DNA of 64,000 bases, taken from NCBI GenBank assembly GCA_032622095.1, contig CP136069.1, forward strand, positions 41,208,194 through 41,272,193, read 5' to 3'. A program made the translations under genes and the position numbers. This DNA is from Siphonodentalium dalli (lineage: Eukaryota > Mollusca > Scaphopoda > Gadilida > Siphonodentaliidae). The notes under the pieces are model-generated. The model saw nothing but the letters and a program-made list of their open reading frames with translations. It was not told the DNA's origin and did no database searches. Of the stretch, positions 25,210-36,868 are shown one piece after another (within the stretch, counting starts at the first letter, position 1; every line of letters starts with the position of its first letter).

Positions 25210-26687
25210 GTCGAACTCAATGCAGTGTTTACCTCCCTTGATGAATAGGTAAGACTGCTGCTACCGGCGACATTTTACCCACATTTGGTGGACTTCAAGA
25301 TATTAAGATATACACTTAACAAAACACAGAAACATGTTGCCCTTATTAAGCACACAAAATATCGGACAAAATTTGTGTAATTTCGTGCCTTAAGTTTGGA
25401 AAGTCCCACTAGAAGCAAAGAACTATATTGCGAAATGGTGTGATTTGGTTCTCTGGTTTCTGTTATCAACACAAATGTCTAAACGCACATGGACGATATT
25501 GTCATGACAACATGCATGGCAAGTCAAAGACAAGAGTTCTAATTTGCTGTAATTTTGACAAGTAGCTTGCAAAAATCGTCAACAAAACTACCGCTCTGAT
25601 TCTCCATTCTGTCATTAAGTTTTTAGTGTGGGAATTGTTCTTGAACCACACAGGAAATTTGACTTTGGGGCGATCGATTTTCGCCATTTTGTCTGAAAAA
25701 AACCCACGCTAAATATAGAAACCAGAGACTAGTACCCAGCCGTGACAGAATCCGACTGTCTGCTAGAGATTGCTACATACATGTAGCCATGACAGGATCA
25801 ATCAATCTCATTTTGTGGTCAAGCTCCATCCTTTGAAAGGTGGAAGCGCATGTAATGCCAATTTATAACACTGCTCTAAACTCTCATCATGATGGCACTA
25901 TTTAAATGATTATAAGAATACCATATATGTTGACTTCAATAAAAGTATTTATGCCAACACAGTTGTCTCTCAGAAAGAGAAAAACTATACTTTTCCAGTT
26001 TCAGAAGCAATAGGGAATGTATATAAAATGTACATTTATGAGTCAATAGTAGCCAGTTTTGCAGAGTGATATCACAGTTTATAACGTCACTTTGATTTAA
26101 TGTCTTTTCTCAGGAATATCCTAAAATAAGATAAATGTATCACAGTTTTAATACACTATACAATGTTACACTTTAATTATAATAAATTATAAAAATATAT
26201 CACAGCCACAGCTCGTGTAAAAATAAAACAAAAACAAACAAAAACAAGTTATGAAGATCCTTAGTGACCAGCAATAATCCTCCCATTTCATTACCAACAA
26301 AAGTATCTGTTTGGAAGCTAGACCATGTTTTCTTCACCTATACCAGTAATATTGGCCGTGATAAATGAGCCATTACGTATACATAATGTATTAATTAATT
26401 AATTTAATTAAATCTAATATTTTTTTATTTTCAGACTTTGTCAGTTACAATTTTTTCTGATTTGATGTAGCCAATTTCCAAATGAATATAGACAGTTCAG
26501 ATTCTCAGAATAATGTAGAATGAATTGTAATGGACAAAAGTCTCAAATAAAAAATGTAAGGTTTCCTTATATTCTGTATACATGATGGCAGTGTTCAGAC
26601 CCGAGTAGCAAGGGAACTAAACTAAGCCTTGCAGTTTCAGCCAAATCTTTATTACTATGCACTAACATTTTTCTCCATGTCATCATA
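25210..26687. other. No recognisable gene or element
   Basis: AT-rich; frames at 25275-25687 on the minus strand show no domains or convincing splice sites. Confidence 0.4.
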
Positions 26688-27076
26688 TTAACCCTCTACC
26701 CAACAAACCGGCCAAAACCGGCCAAATAAAGCTTCAACAGCCTAAAATATCTTCGGTCTGTCTCAATAGAACCATACAAATATGGATATCATTGGAACCG
26801 GTTCATTGACCACATTGTGATAGTTACAGTTAGCCCTGTGCCAATGCATTCTCTTATATATGCGAGTCGACCATAGGTCGCCTCGCATATATAAGAGAAT
26901 GCATTGGCCTAAAAAAAATCTTTTTTTACCATTTTTTCTTACATTTTTTAACAATTTTATAATTTTTAATGTGTTAAGCCAATGCATTCTCTTATATATG
27001 CGAGGCGACCTATGGTCGACTCGCATATATAAGAGAATGCATTGGCACAGGGCCCTTCTGTTGGGTAAAGGGTTAA
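26688..27076. mobile_element. P1a MITE
   Basis: TTAACCCTCTACCCAACA at the left and TGTTGGGTAAAGGGTTAA at the right. Inside are two ~69-nt hairpins (arms GCCAATGCATTCTCTTATA / inverse) joined by an A/T-rich spacer. Overlapping frames are hairpin artefacts. Confidence 0.88.
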
Positions 27077-27251
27077 CTGAATGGATCTGAAACTAATATC
27101 TGTATGGGGGATCAACTTGCATGAACCCTTCTAAATAGCTCGATTTTCAAAATATATACTGCTTGAAACCCTGAAGATGCAGTTGTTGGTGATGATATGA
27201 AATTAGATCATGGATGGAATATCATTTGCCACACAGGCAGAATAACATTAC

Positions 27252-27739
27252 TTAAAGGTACTCAACCCGATAAAACTCCTCTCAATTACTATTTCAATGG
27301 CTTCGGGGGTCAAAAATATTTGATTCGAGTCGAGGAAGTCACCCATCAAAGCTCAGATTTGTTAGATATCGATTTTAGAAATCTATTATTTTTAATTATC
27401 GGGAATTCTTTCTGGCCCAGAAGACAGTAAAAAATTCGTTGTTATTACCCACTTGATCATAGAGTTATCCATCCTTGTCTGTTTGAATATAATTTTGGCG
27501 TAAAATCTCGAGCATGTTACCAAATTGACGGCAGTTATTGGTACTCATCTCGAGAACATAAGAATTTTCAAAAATCAATATCTAATAACTCTGAGCTTTG
27601 TTTGATGGGTTCTTCGACTCGAATCAAATATTTGTTACCCCCAAAGCCAAAGAAATAGTAATATAGGACCCTCTGATCGGATTGTTGTTGTTGGAATCTG
27701 TTGAGATGGGGACCCTCTTTACGGGTTGAGTACCTTTAA
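27252..27739. mobile_element. TTAA element with AGGTACTCAACCCG termini
   Basis: Close full-length relative of 16983-17459, with both ends carrying the same C variant (CAACCCG / CGGGTTG). Confidence 0.75.
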
Positions 27740-27749
27740 CCTGGATCAA

Positions 27750-28214
27750 TCCTGCAAATAGTGTGTCTGTCATTTGCAGAATGAGGTCCCCAGAGGGTGA
27801 ATTTAGTGAAGCTATCCCACACGGCAGGCTAGCATCACAAAATTCACCCTCTGACCCCTCATTCTTCTTAGGTCTCAACTGCTATGGGTGACCTAGGATC
27901 AGATTGAAATTGGTGATGTTCACCCATTAGTCATATTTTATCTTCTGCAAATTAGGGGAATATAGAAACTGAACAGAAGGGAAAAAGTAACTAAAAACAA
28001 TGTTTATATTTTGAGACTACAGATATTTCCCAGAAGTTGGGGGCTAAGCAGAATGAGATCCCCAGAGGGTGAATTTGGTGATGCTAGCCCCGACAATACA
28101 CTGCTTTACTTTATTATGTATTACTGCCACTGTATCATTCGTGTGTATTGTAAATAAACTATCCTATCCTTCTGGGGACCTCAATCTGCAAATGACACAT
28201 GCTATTTGCAGGTT
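27750..28214. mobile_element. C3 foldback, long form with an insertion
   Basis: Two C3 palindrome halves separated by an AT-rich spacer. The second is interrupted near 28090-28170 by sequence with TGTAAATAAACTATCC resembling a retroposon tail. Flanking 8-mers acctggat / aactgaat agree at six of eight positions. Confidence 0.6.
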
Positions 28215-28488
28215 TGAACTGAATGTTGTACATGGATAACAGAAATCAATAAATCACAGATGATGAAGCAAATATACAAAGCGGATCTAATGCAGACCAA
28301 AAACAAAACATGGACAGATGGACACATGGACTATATGACAGGCATGGGAAGATAAATGAGTTCATTATTTTCCAACTGCCTGACTGCCAGGACATTTACA
28401 GTGTGATCTGAGGTCGTACTTTATAGTATGGCATGCACGCACTGGCATGCTATTTTGTTTTTCTCATCAGTAACGTCAATTGACTCCA

Positions 28489-28748
28489 TTAAACCTTCCA
28501 TGACGAGAGCTTCCTGAAAATTTGCGAAAAACCTCTGCCAACACATTCTCTTATATATGCGAGTCTCCCATTGGGAGCCTCGCATATATAAGAGAATACA
28601 TTGGCCTAACAATATTTACCTTGACCTTGTAAGCCAGTGCATTCTCTTATATATGCAAGGCTCTCTATGGGAGACACATATATAAGAGAATGCACTGGCA
28701 CAGGATCTTTAATGCTGCACCAGCACAGCTCCCGTCATGAAAGGGATG
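28489..28748. mobile_element. P1b MITE
   Basis: TTAAACCTTCCATGAC at the left; two TATATAAGAGAATGCA hairpins; right end GCTCCCGTCATGAAAGGG without an intact TTAA. Lies just downstream of the AXDND1-like stop codon. Confidence 0.8.
28708..28713 (-). terminator. Possible polyadenylation hexamer ATTAAA
   Basis: This is the first AATAAA or ATTAAA match downstream of the stop codon, about 270 nt away. It lies within the P1b MITE 28489-28748, so the transposon may supply the 3' end signal. A single hexamer is weak evidence; the real site may be elsewhere or non-canonical. Confidence 0.25.
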
Positions 28749-28984
28749 TAATCGATGGTCATGATATTTTCAGATTACCATTTGTTGAAAAAACCCAGAT
28801 CATCTCGATCAGTCAATGTTCCCTGGAACATGGGAGCCAATTTTACGAACATGTACAGCCTAGTATACAAAACCACTGGATAACGTCCATTTAAGCCTTA
28901 TTGAAGGTCTGTCGAGCAACAGATTATTGAATCTGTCTGGTCTGTAATGAAACTGATAATGTTCAAACATGATAGAGTAAACGC

Positions 28985-29279
28985 TCATCGTTTCTTCACC
29001 TTACTCGAAGCTCTCGATGAAGGCTTCGATGACGAAGCTTGAGATTTTCTGTCCGATTCCTTCGTGTCGGGTCTTGGAGACTTATCGGCAGACTTAGCTG
29101 CTTCCACTTTAGAAGATAGTTCTCCCTTTTCAGATTTTGCATCCTGTTGTTTCCCCTGCTCTTCCATTAGGGCTGTTACCTTCTTCTCCAGCGCTCGGAT
29201 CGCTTCTTGTGACGATATCAGCTCAGTTTGTGTCGTCGAGGCTAGCTCCTCAGCAGTTTGTGCTCTTTCTTCTGTTTCT
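28985..29279 (-). CDS. AXDND1: Exon J, AXDND1-like, terminal coding exon with TGA stop
   Basis: The acceptor is tttttctacag. The first base completes a Leu codon, then 97 codons run to TGA at 28987-28985. The first part is a predicted coiled-coil-like helix (E-T-E-E-R-A-Q-T-A-E-E-L, then A-I-R-A-L-E-K-K-V-T-A-L-M-E-E-Q). The end is a basic Ser/Lys-rich tail closing S-S-K-V-K-K-R. Codon use is richer in G and C than the flanking DNA, as expected of real coding sequence. Confidence 0.9.
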
Positions 29280-29331
29280 CTGTAGAAAAATAAGAGCGTT
29301 GGATAAACAACTAATGTCTGCTCTATAAATG

Positions 29332-29593
29332 TTAACCCTTACTATATTAAATACTCATTGATGACTAGTTTCATTAGGAAATGTTCAGGTAATAAGTTCA
29401 AGAAACAACATTAGGTCATTTGTCAACTTATTAACTAAACATTCCCACCAATGAAAAATGGATCATTTTGCACTTGAATTATTTTTGTCTGGGTGACATC
29501 TGCTCCTAACATCCCTCCAAATGAATAATAGACCATTCCCATGTATACATTTGTAACTCAATGGGAGATTCCATTCAATAAAGAAAGGGTTAA
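29332..29593. mobile_element. P4 MITE, reverse orientation
   Basis: TTAACCCTTACTATATTAAATACTC at the left and CAATAAAGAAAGGGTTAA at the right; contains GAAATGTTCAGGTAATAAG. Starts 52 bp upstream of exon J. Confidence 0.75.
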
Positions 29594-30053
29594 TATCATG
29601 TACTTCTGGCTGTAAATAAACAGACTGAACAAATTGATCATCTGAATTGAGGAACTGTTATAAATGAGGTGCAGAAGGTGTACATGTAAATATTGGGCCT
29701 GAAAAATTCTCAAAACAGAATGAACGGACCTTTGCACAGCTGTCAATCAGATAATTATTAGCCGATATTTTCTACCAATCAATGACTGAGCAAGTCGATT
29801 GCTGCATTGATAAATTCTTTGTTCACCCTAATTTTATATCCACGGATACTTTCAGCATTAAATTGCCTACTTTCAAATAACAATTACCTGCATGGCCCGG
29901 ATAGGATTGTGTAGAGTATCCAAGAGAATTAATATACTACTAATCAGTTAATGATTTATTTGGATGTAAAGTCGACCAAACGAAGCAAGGTCCACAGAAA
30001 CAAGGAACACATACAGACCAAATACAAACATGACAAATAATAGGCTACACATG

Positions 30054-30333
30054 TTAACCCTTTACCCAACAAACCGGCCAAATAAAGCTTCAACAGCCTA
30101 AAATATCTTCGGTCTGTCTCAATAGAACCATACAAATATGGATATCATTGGAACCGGCTCCTTGACCACATTGTGATAGTTACAGTTATGCCCTGTGCCA
30201 ATGCATTCTCTTATATATGCGAGTCGACCATAGGTCGCCTCGCATATATAAGAGAATGCATTGGCCTTACGGTCGACTCGCATATATAAGAGAATGCATT
30301 GGCACAGGGGCCTTCTGTTGGGTAAAGGGTTAA
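30054..30333. mobile_element. P1a MITE with internal deletion
   Basis: Intact TTAACCCTTTACCCAACA / TGTTGGGTAAAGGGTTAA ends. The spacer and half of one hairpin are lost. Confidence 0.85.
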
Positions 30334-30849
30334 ACAATACACACGTTATGTGATTTGACAAACTCAAATCCGAGGACTTTGCTAAGTTGGAGTCAATTTG
30401 CTGAATGCCAATACAAAGAATTCGTGCGAAAACTAGGTGTGACCAGCTCATTAATTAACTGCGGCAATAATTTCCTGGATAAGAGCAACCAATGAGCAAT
30501 TGGATAGCACTCTCTTATCGGGTATTGATAATAAGGTTTCTCTAACTATAATTAGCGATGCTTGTCAGGCACCTCTCTGATTTATATTTCTATGCCTCAA
30601 CCACTTGGGAATTACATAATTTGTTGTCAAATCATAATTTACTGAAATGTCAATTTGAGCAATAATGTTGGAAATTAATCAATGATTATAAGTTTTTCTT
30701 TTTGCTTGACATTGTCATATACTTCACAATTAAAGAAATAAAGAAGGTATGATCTCGGGTGTAACTTTTTCTGTAGACGCCTTGTCTCCAAGCAACAGTA
30801 AGTTCCTCTCACTAATGAATATGTGTGGAAAGTGTCATTGGTTGGTATT

Positions 30850-31257
30850 CTATGGGAGACCAAATTCACATTTATTATTAATTGTGCTTCAGCTCAATAC
30901 AATTGTGCTTCAATGCAAATCAATTGCACTTCAACCCAATTCAATTGCGCTTCAACGCAAATCAATTGTGCTTCAGCTCAATTCAAAATTAATTGCGTTG
31001 AAGCGCAATTAATTTTCCATATATGGCTAAACCCCCCAGTTAATTAATGAATAAATCCAATAGAAAATTAATTGCACTTCAGCTCAATTATTTTCCCATA
31101 TATGGGAACCCCCAGTTAATTAATGAATAAATCCAATAGAAATTTAATGATAATGGAATAACCTATCTATTCAGGGGTGTGAGCTTGTAACAATAATTGC
31201 GCTGAAGGGCAATTCAATTGTGCTGAAGCGCAATTCAATTGCACTGAAGCGCAATTG
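30850..31257. mobile_element. Foldback with 21-bp tandem arms
   Basis: Left arm: five 21-bp units from 30880 to 30984 (AATTGTGCTTCAGCTCAATAC and variants). Right arm: three inverted units, 31195-31257 (AATTGCGCTGAAGGGCAATTC type). Two further single inverted or direct units lie between, and TAATTAATGAATAAATCC occurs twice. The left flank GGGAGACCAAATTCACATTTA resembles the ends of the palindrome at 45645. Confidence 0.65.
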
Positions 31258-31379
31258 ATATGAATCAAGCTGGACTGTATTCAACTTTGGTTTGATATTT
31301 TTCATTGTCAGTCCACAAGGATTCTAAATATGTAGAGATATTGGTGCAAAGTTCAGCAGGTCAACAATGAGCAACTTAC

Positions 31380-31465
31380 AAGAGTCTTTCTTGGAGAGAC
31401 ATCAATGCAGAGAGGTCTGAAGAAGGAGGTTGTTCACTCATATCTTCTGGGCTCAGTGCCTTAAT
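31380..31465 (-). CDS. AXDND1: Exon I, AXDND1-like
   Basis: Acceptor tctattcatcag and strong donor TT|gtaagtt; 28 codons plus two bases, I-K-A-L-S-P-E-D-M-S-E-Q-P-P-S-S-D-L-S-A-L-M-S-L-Q-E-R-L. Phase fits exons H and J. The 511-bp intron separating it from exon H consists mostly of one C3 element. Confidence 0.85.
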
Positions 31466-31532
31466 CTGATGAATAGAGATTGAATAGTTAGTACCATAAA
31501 TAAGTAAGAAGGAAATAGAGTAATGTTAGAAT

Positions 31533-31969
31533 CAAGCCTGAGTTTAGTGTGCCTGTCATTTGCAGAATGAGGTCCCCAGATGGTGAAATTAGTGATGCTA
31601 TCCCGCATAGCGGGCTAGCATCACTAAATTCACCTTCTGGGGACCTCATTCTGCTTAGGCCTCAACTGCTATGGGAGACCTAGGATCGTATTGAAGTTCC
31701 CCAGTTGAAGTTGGTAATGTTCACCCTTTAGTCACCTCTATTATGCAATTTATCTTCTGCAAATTAGGGGATATAGAAATGGAACAGAAGGGAAAAGTAA
31801 CTGAAAACATTGTTAATTTGATACATAGACCCAGAAGATGAGGCCAAAGCAGACTAAGGTCCCCAGAGGGTGAATTTGGTGATGCTAGCTACTGTGCGGG
31901 GTAGAATGATTAAATTCACCCTCTGGGGACCTCATTCTTCAAGTGTCAGACACACTGTTACCAGGCTTG
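31533..31969. mobile_element. C3 foldback, long form, fills intron between exons H and I
   Basis: CAAGCCTGAGTTTAGTGTGCC at the left and GACACACTGTTACCAGGCTTG at the right; two palindromes with GAATGAGGTCCCCAGA and inverse. It occupies most of the 511-bp intron. Confidence 0.8.
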
Positions 31970-31976
31970 TATTCAC

Positions 31977-32087
31977 CTCAGCAGTCTCATCCAGATTCTT
32001 GATATGCGTGTTGTCATCGTGACCTATGACCTGCAGACTCTCCTCATCAGGCTCTAAAGCTCGCTCGTCACCATCTGCCTCGGGTTC
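31977..32087 (-). CDS. AXDND1: Exon H, AXDND1-like (acidic tail)
   Basis: Acceptor atatctatacag and donor GAG|gtgaat; 37 codons in phase 0, E-P-E-A-D-G-D-E-R-A-L-E-P-D-E-E-S-L-Q and so on, strongly acidic. The C3 foldback 31533-31969 begins only 7 bases into the downstream intron, so the donor region borders mobile DNA. A truncated P1a element starts about 45 bp upstream of the acceptor. Confidence 0.85.
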
Positions 32088-32133
32088 CTGTATAGATATA
32101 AACAAGAGATTCATGAGTAGAGGCCATCAGAAC

Positions 32134-32497
32134 GGCCCTGTGCCAATGCATTCTCTTATATATGCGAGTCGACCATAGGTCGCCTCGCATATATAAGAGA
32201 ATGCATTGGCTTAACACATTAAAAATTATAAAATTGTTAAAGAATGTAAGAAAAAATGGTAAAAAGTGTTAAAAAAGGATTTTTTTTAGGCCAATGCATT
32301 CTCTTATATATGGTCGACTCGCATATTTAAGAGAATGCATTGGCACAGGGCATAACTGTAACCATCACAATGTGGTCAATGAGCCGGTTCCAATGATATC
32401 CATATTTGTATGGTTTTATTGAGACAGACCGAAGATATTTTAGGCTGTTGAAGCTTTATTTGGCCGGTTTTGGCCGGTTTGTTGGGTAAAGGGTTAA
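32134..32497. mobile_element. P1a MITE, left end truncated
   Basis: Reverse orientation; right end GTTGGGTAAAGGGTTAA intact. The left TTAACCCTTTACCC is missing, the copy starting at GGCCCTGTGCC. Confidence 0.8.
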
Positions 32498-32509
32498 AGT
32501 TATCACGCT

Positions 32510-32962
32510 TTAAAGGTACTCAATCCGATCAGAGGGTCCCCATATCATCAAGATACAACAACAACATTTCTTCAAAATATACTTTAGTTATCAGAATCGA
32601 TTAATTGCAACAAAATAATGCTAACCACTGTCAACTATGGTATCAAATTTCCCAAAACGTGTTATTTATCAACATTTTGTTCAACGAAATATGGCCGTAT
32701 TATCACTTGAGTATTCACAAAATTTGCCCGTATTACCACTTGTTTTTAGAGTTATCCATCTTCATCCGCAATATTGTCCGAGACTGTCCGTTTGACGAAG
32801 TGTATCTGGGCCACATATAATTGCACATCTCGAGAAATAACAAACCTCAAAAATCGATATCTGATCACTCTGAGCTTTGATGGGTGGGTTCCTCGACTCA
32901 AATCAAGTATTTTTTACCCCCGAAGCCAAAGAAATAGTAATTTATGAGCGTTAATTCTGATA
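32510..32962. mobile_element. AGGTACTCAATCCG-family copy, right end lost
   Basis: TTAAAGGTACTCAATCCG at the left and the GGGTTCCTCGACTC block at the right; no matching right terminus. Confidence 0.6.
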
Positions 32963-33057
32963 ATGCATCATTAAGTCAACGAGGAAGCAACTAAGTTGCT
33001 GAACTTATTATTTGAACATTTTCATTCAATGAATATGAATAACTCTGCTCTTGTATT

Positions 33058-33452
33058 ATCGCCTGAGTTTAATGTGCCTGTCATTTGCATAGCAGGCTAG
33101 CATCACCAAATTCACCCTCAGGGGACCTCATTCTGCATTGTCTCATCTGCTATGGGAGACATAGACTCAGATTGAAGTTCCCAAATGGTGAATATTGTGA
33201 TGCACACCCATTGGGAACCTCGATTATGCAATGTGTCGTCTGCCAATTTGGGGATATAGAGAAACGAAACTAAATGAGAAACAGAATCTATGTGAAGAAG
33301 TCTCTATAGAAATTTGATAATAAAGAAACTTAAAAATTTCCAGAGAAAATGAGGCCTAAGCAGAATGAGGTCCCATGTTATGTGGGATAGCGTCACTAAA
33401 TTCACCCTCCGGGGACCTCATTCTGCAAATGACAGGCACACTAAACTCGGAA
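33058..33452. mobile_element. C3 foldback, long form, degraded
   Basis: Two C3 palindromes with deletions: ATAGCAGGCTAGCATCACC...GGGGACCTCATTCTGC and the second ending AAATGACAGGCACACTAAA. Confidence 0.65.
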
Positions 33453-33891
33453 GCTGTGTATTAAAGACATATTATGGACTTGTTCGGGTGCGTGAAATTG
33501 ATAAGTTAATACTCAGGTGCTATGCCAACATGGGGAATGTAGCATTTTACTAACATCGTGAAAATTTTAATGAAATCGATCATACCTCTCCATAGAAAAC
33601 ATCATCTGAACTACGCTCAACTGTAAATATTTACACCTCGATTCGGGACGCAACTATCGGCGATAATCTAACACAATTGATTTCGCCATTGAACGTCATT
33701 GCATTTAATTAATATATCAGAATGACGGTGTGTATCATCAATTTGGATTAATATTCATAACAAATAACAACTATTTGATCATCCTGCCAGAGTGTTTCAC
33801 ATCACTTTAACGCTACCCACTCGTTTGAATTGTTTAATGCAGACAATGCAATGCAGCCATCTGAACACTACTTTACGACATAATTTCATAC

Positions 33892-34050
33892 CTGTATGGT
33901 TACTTTTTTGGATTCAGGCTTGGTATCTTCTTCTGCTTCTTTCTCTTCAGCTTCGTCTTCCTCTGGTTTTAATTCTTTGACCTCTGAACTTTGCTTTTCG
34001 ACAGGCGCAGGTGTGGCAGAGACAGACTCAGAGGATGATGGAACAGAAGC
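33892..34050 (-). CDS. AXDND1: Exon G, AXDND1-like (acidic tail)
   Basis: Acceptor gatttttgtag and donor CAG|gtatga; 53 codons in phase 0. It starts with a Ser/Pro/Ala-rich segment (A-S-V-P-S-S-S-E-S-V-S) and passes into a Glu/Lys/Ala repeat-like stretch before ending K-K-V-T-I-Q. This low-complexity sequence probably forms a disordered or single-helix tail. Confidence 0.85.
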
Positions 34051-34249
34051 CTACAAAAATCATAATAATGCGAAATGAGAAATAATGTTTATATTTCACA
34101 GTAATCTTCCTGTTCCTATGATCTTTGAATAACTAGAGGTGTGACTGTCCCAATGTTACTAAGGATACCCCCGTGTTTTTAAAATACTAAGATGTTTCAC
34201 ATGTCAGTAAACATTTAGTTAAATAATAAAATAACAGTTCCCATGGTAG

Positions 34250-34893
34250 GTGCACAACCCTAACCCTAATCTTAAACCTATTGACCAAAAAATGTAGGAA
34301 TAAAAGTTCTAAGTCGAAAAAGGGGAATAACTCCACAAAAAAAGTCGGACAGACATCATAATCGCAGGTACACAGGTTCCCATGGTACTAAATATCAGTG
34401 CCAAGATTAAAAAACATTGACCTAAAAATGTAGGAATAAAAGCTCGGACAAAATTATGCATGTTGCAAAAACATTTCTAAGTAAAAAAATGGGGATAACT
34501 CCACCAAAAAATGTCGGACAGACGTCATAATCGCAGGTTCACAGGTTCCCTTGGTACCTAATATCTGTGCCAAGTCTTTAAAAAAATTACCTAAAAATGT
34601 AGGAATAAAAGCTCGGACAAAATTATACATGTTGCGAACATTTTCTAAGTCGAAAAAGGGGGGATAACTCCACCAAAAAAAGTCCGACAGATGTCATAAT
34701 CGCAGGTGCACAGGTTCCCATAGTGGTTGATGTCTGTGCCAAGTTTCACGGAAATTGATAAAAAAAAACGACTGAGAAAAACTACGGACAAATTTGTGTC
34801 CACGTACGGATGGATGGACGACGGACGGACGGACAAGCTGATTCCAGTATACCCCCCCCCCCTAACTTCGTTACGGGGGGTATAATAAAAATT
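34250..34893. repeat. Tandem-repeat element with GACG microsatellite and terminal hairpin
   Basis: Units of about 136-169 bp share AATGTAGGAATAAAAG (34291, 34427, 34596) and CATAATCGCAGGTNCACAGG. They are followed by a GGAC/GGATG microsatellite (34806-34833) and a C-run/G-run hairpin (TATACCCCCCCC...GGGGGGTATA). The layout resembles bivalve tandem-repeat elements. Confidence 0.65.
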
Positions 34894-34980
34894 TCAGTGA
34901 GTCCAGAAAGTAGAAACTCTTACCTGATAGTCCCACATAAGTATATAGTGATTACCATAGCAGAGTTAGGCCAATCTTAA

Positions 34981-35233
34981 GTATCTCACAATATCAGTTC
35001 GATTGGCTAACATCCTCAACAGGACGACATATGACAACAACTCTCTTTGTAAACATTGCGGGCAATTGTACTATAATCAAGTAGATCATATTTTCTTGCA
35101 CTGCTTCTCTCCGCATGTCACTCATCTCAAAAACCACTTTCGGTATCGAATAATCAATATCTTCGATTTATCAATGTTCCTAATTCTGGATAGCCACAAT
35201 ATTTCTTTATGTATTCATTTGGCTGCCAGTTGA
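34981..35233 (+). pseudogene. LINE reverse transcriptase C-terminal fragment
   Basis: One frame reads T-I-S-V-R-L-A-N-I-L-N-R-T-T and then C-K-H-C-G-Q-L-Y-Y-N-Q-V-D-H-I-F-L-H-C, the C-x2-C...H-x4-C zinc-knuckle layout found after the reverse transcriptase domain in many non-LTR retrotransposons. A hydrophobic stretch follows and then a stop at 35233. The catalytic domain is absent upstream, so the element is 5'-truncated. The clade is not resolved. Confidence 0.7.
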
Positions 35234-35522
35234 TTAGTGGGTTGGATTCCTCAACCATAAACAGCGAGGGTGAACTTTTTATTGAATGTTTTTCATTCAT
35301 ATGCATTTTGTGCACCATTTAGTCTTCGTGTGTGACGTACCATCACACAATTGGGGTGAGAAACTGCATTGTTGTTATTGGTATGACACACATGTACATC
35401 ATGTTATCCTGAATAGCAACCCATCTTATTGGCTCTATATTATGTAATTGTATATATCGTAATATATAACGTCTACCTTGAATGGAGGAATAAACAATCT
35501 CTCTCTCTCTCTCTCTCTCTCT
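35234..35522 (+). mobile_element. 3' UTR and (CT)n tail of the LINE fragment
   Basis: Non-coding sequence after the reverse transcriptase stop runs to AATAAA near 35488 and a pure CT dinucleotide tail at about 35498-35521. A simple-repeat tail is common at LINE 3' ends. That this whole stretch belongs to the same element is inferred from continuity. Confidence 0.5.
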
Positions 35523-35785
35523 GTATACCTTGAGACTATCAAAGTATTAAATTTCAGAGCGGAATGGTAACAGAAAGAATTTGAATTACAATAAAAACCA
35601 GAGGTAATTTTGAACAATTATGGCAAAATTACTAACTCTATAACCTAAAACTGTTGGTAAAGTTAATCGGCCAGATTTGTAAGGAAATTTAATTGCTCAA
35701 TGTGTATCTACCTGGAGTGATCTAAGCACGATTTTGCAAAATATTTTTTGAAAATTTAAGCAGTGAGCCCAGCCTAAAAACTAAG

Positions 35786-36672
35786 TTAATCCTTTCTATA
35801 CTAAATGGATTCTCCCACTCAGTTATAAAGTATGCATTGGAATGGTCAATACTTCATCTGGAGGGATCTATAGGAAAAATGAACATCCATACCAAATTCC
35901 ATTGAGATCCCAGCACAATTGTTGAAGTTACAACATGAACAGACACCAGACAGACCAAAAAGCCAACATTTCCAGATGAACAAAGATGTATAACTCTAGA
36001 ATGGAATATCCAAACAAAACGATGGAACCCTCTTTTCGATGTCCTCATAGCAGTGAACATCCATACCAAATTCCATTGAGATCCCAGCACAATTGTTGAA
36101 ATTACGACATGAACAGACACCAGACAGACCAAAAAGCCAACATTTCCAGATAAACAAAGATGAATAACTCTAGAATGGAAAATCAAAACAAAACGATGGA
36201 ACCCTCTATTGAATGCTCTCATAGTAGTCAACATCCGTACCAAATTTCATTGCGATACGAGCACTACTGTTCAAGTTATGACATGAACAGAAACCAGACG
36301 GACCAAAAATCCAACATTTCAAGATAAACAAAGATGTATAACTCTAGAATGGAAAATCCGAACAAAACGATGGAAACCTCTATTTAATGCCCTCATAGTA
36401 GTGAACATCCATACCTAATTTCATTGAGATCCGAGCACTAATGTTCAAGTTATGACATGAACAGACATCGGATGGACGTACGGACGCACGGACGGACGGG
36501 TGCAAAACAGTATACCCCCCTTTTTTTTTTTAAAGGGGGTATAATAAGCAGACAACAGATAATACAAGTAGAGAAGGAGTCCTATTTATGTTCTGATAGT
36601 AAGTTCAACAAACTTATTTCCTAAGGGAATTACATGTACTCATTAATCAGTATTTAGTATAGAGGGGGTTAA
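35786..36672. mobile_element. P4 MITE split by a nested tandem-repeat element
   Basis: Left P4 part TTAATCCTTTCTATACTAAATGG...GGAGGGATC; right part AGCAGACAACAGATAATAC...TATAGAGGGGGTTAA. The interruption is the element 35870-36545. Confidence 0.75.
35870..36545. repeat. Nested tandem-repeat element, 174-bp unit
   Basis: About 3.4 units of exactly 174 bp period (marker ACCAAATTCCATTGAGAT at 35891, 36065, 36239, 36413), then a GGACG microsatellite and hairpin TATACCCCCC/GGGGGTATA ending at 36543. The 129-codon minus-strand frame is repeat-derived. Confidence 0.75.
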
Positions 36673-36868
36673 ATTGAACTTAAGTTGATTCTTTATGGAA
36701 CTCACAAAAACTTAAACTGATGTTGTCAACTAATTTATTAGTTCAAGTAGATTAATTTTGAAAAGATAAATTTTGTCTGTCTTAAAAACCAGGAAGTGTG
36801 GTTTTGGAAGAAGTGTGCATTATTACACAAACAGAATCGTGTATGAAATAAACCAATGCTTGCACTAG

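Noticed and set aside
30880-31257. Possible CRISPR-like array
   Set aside because: The 21-bp units are contiguous without spacers, and the genome is eukaryotic.
35854-36243. 129-codon minus-strand frame with two near-identical halves
   Set aside because: Exact copy of the 174-bp DNA period, which is divisible by three; repeat artefact.
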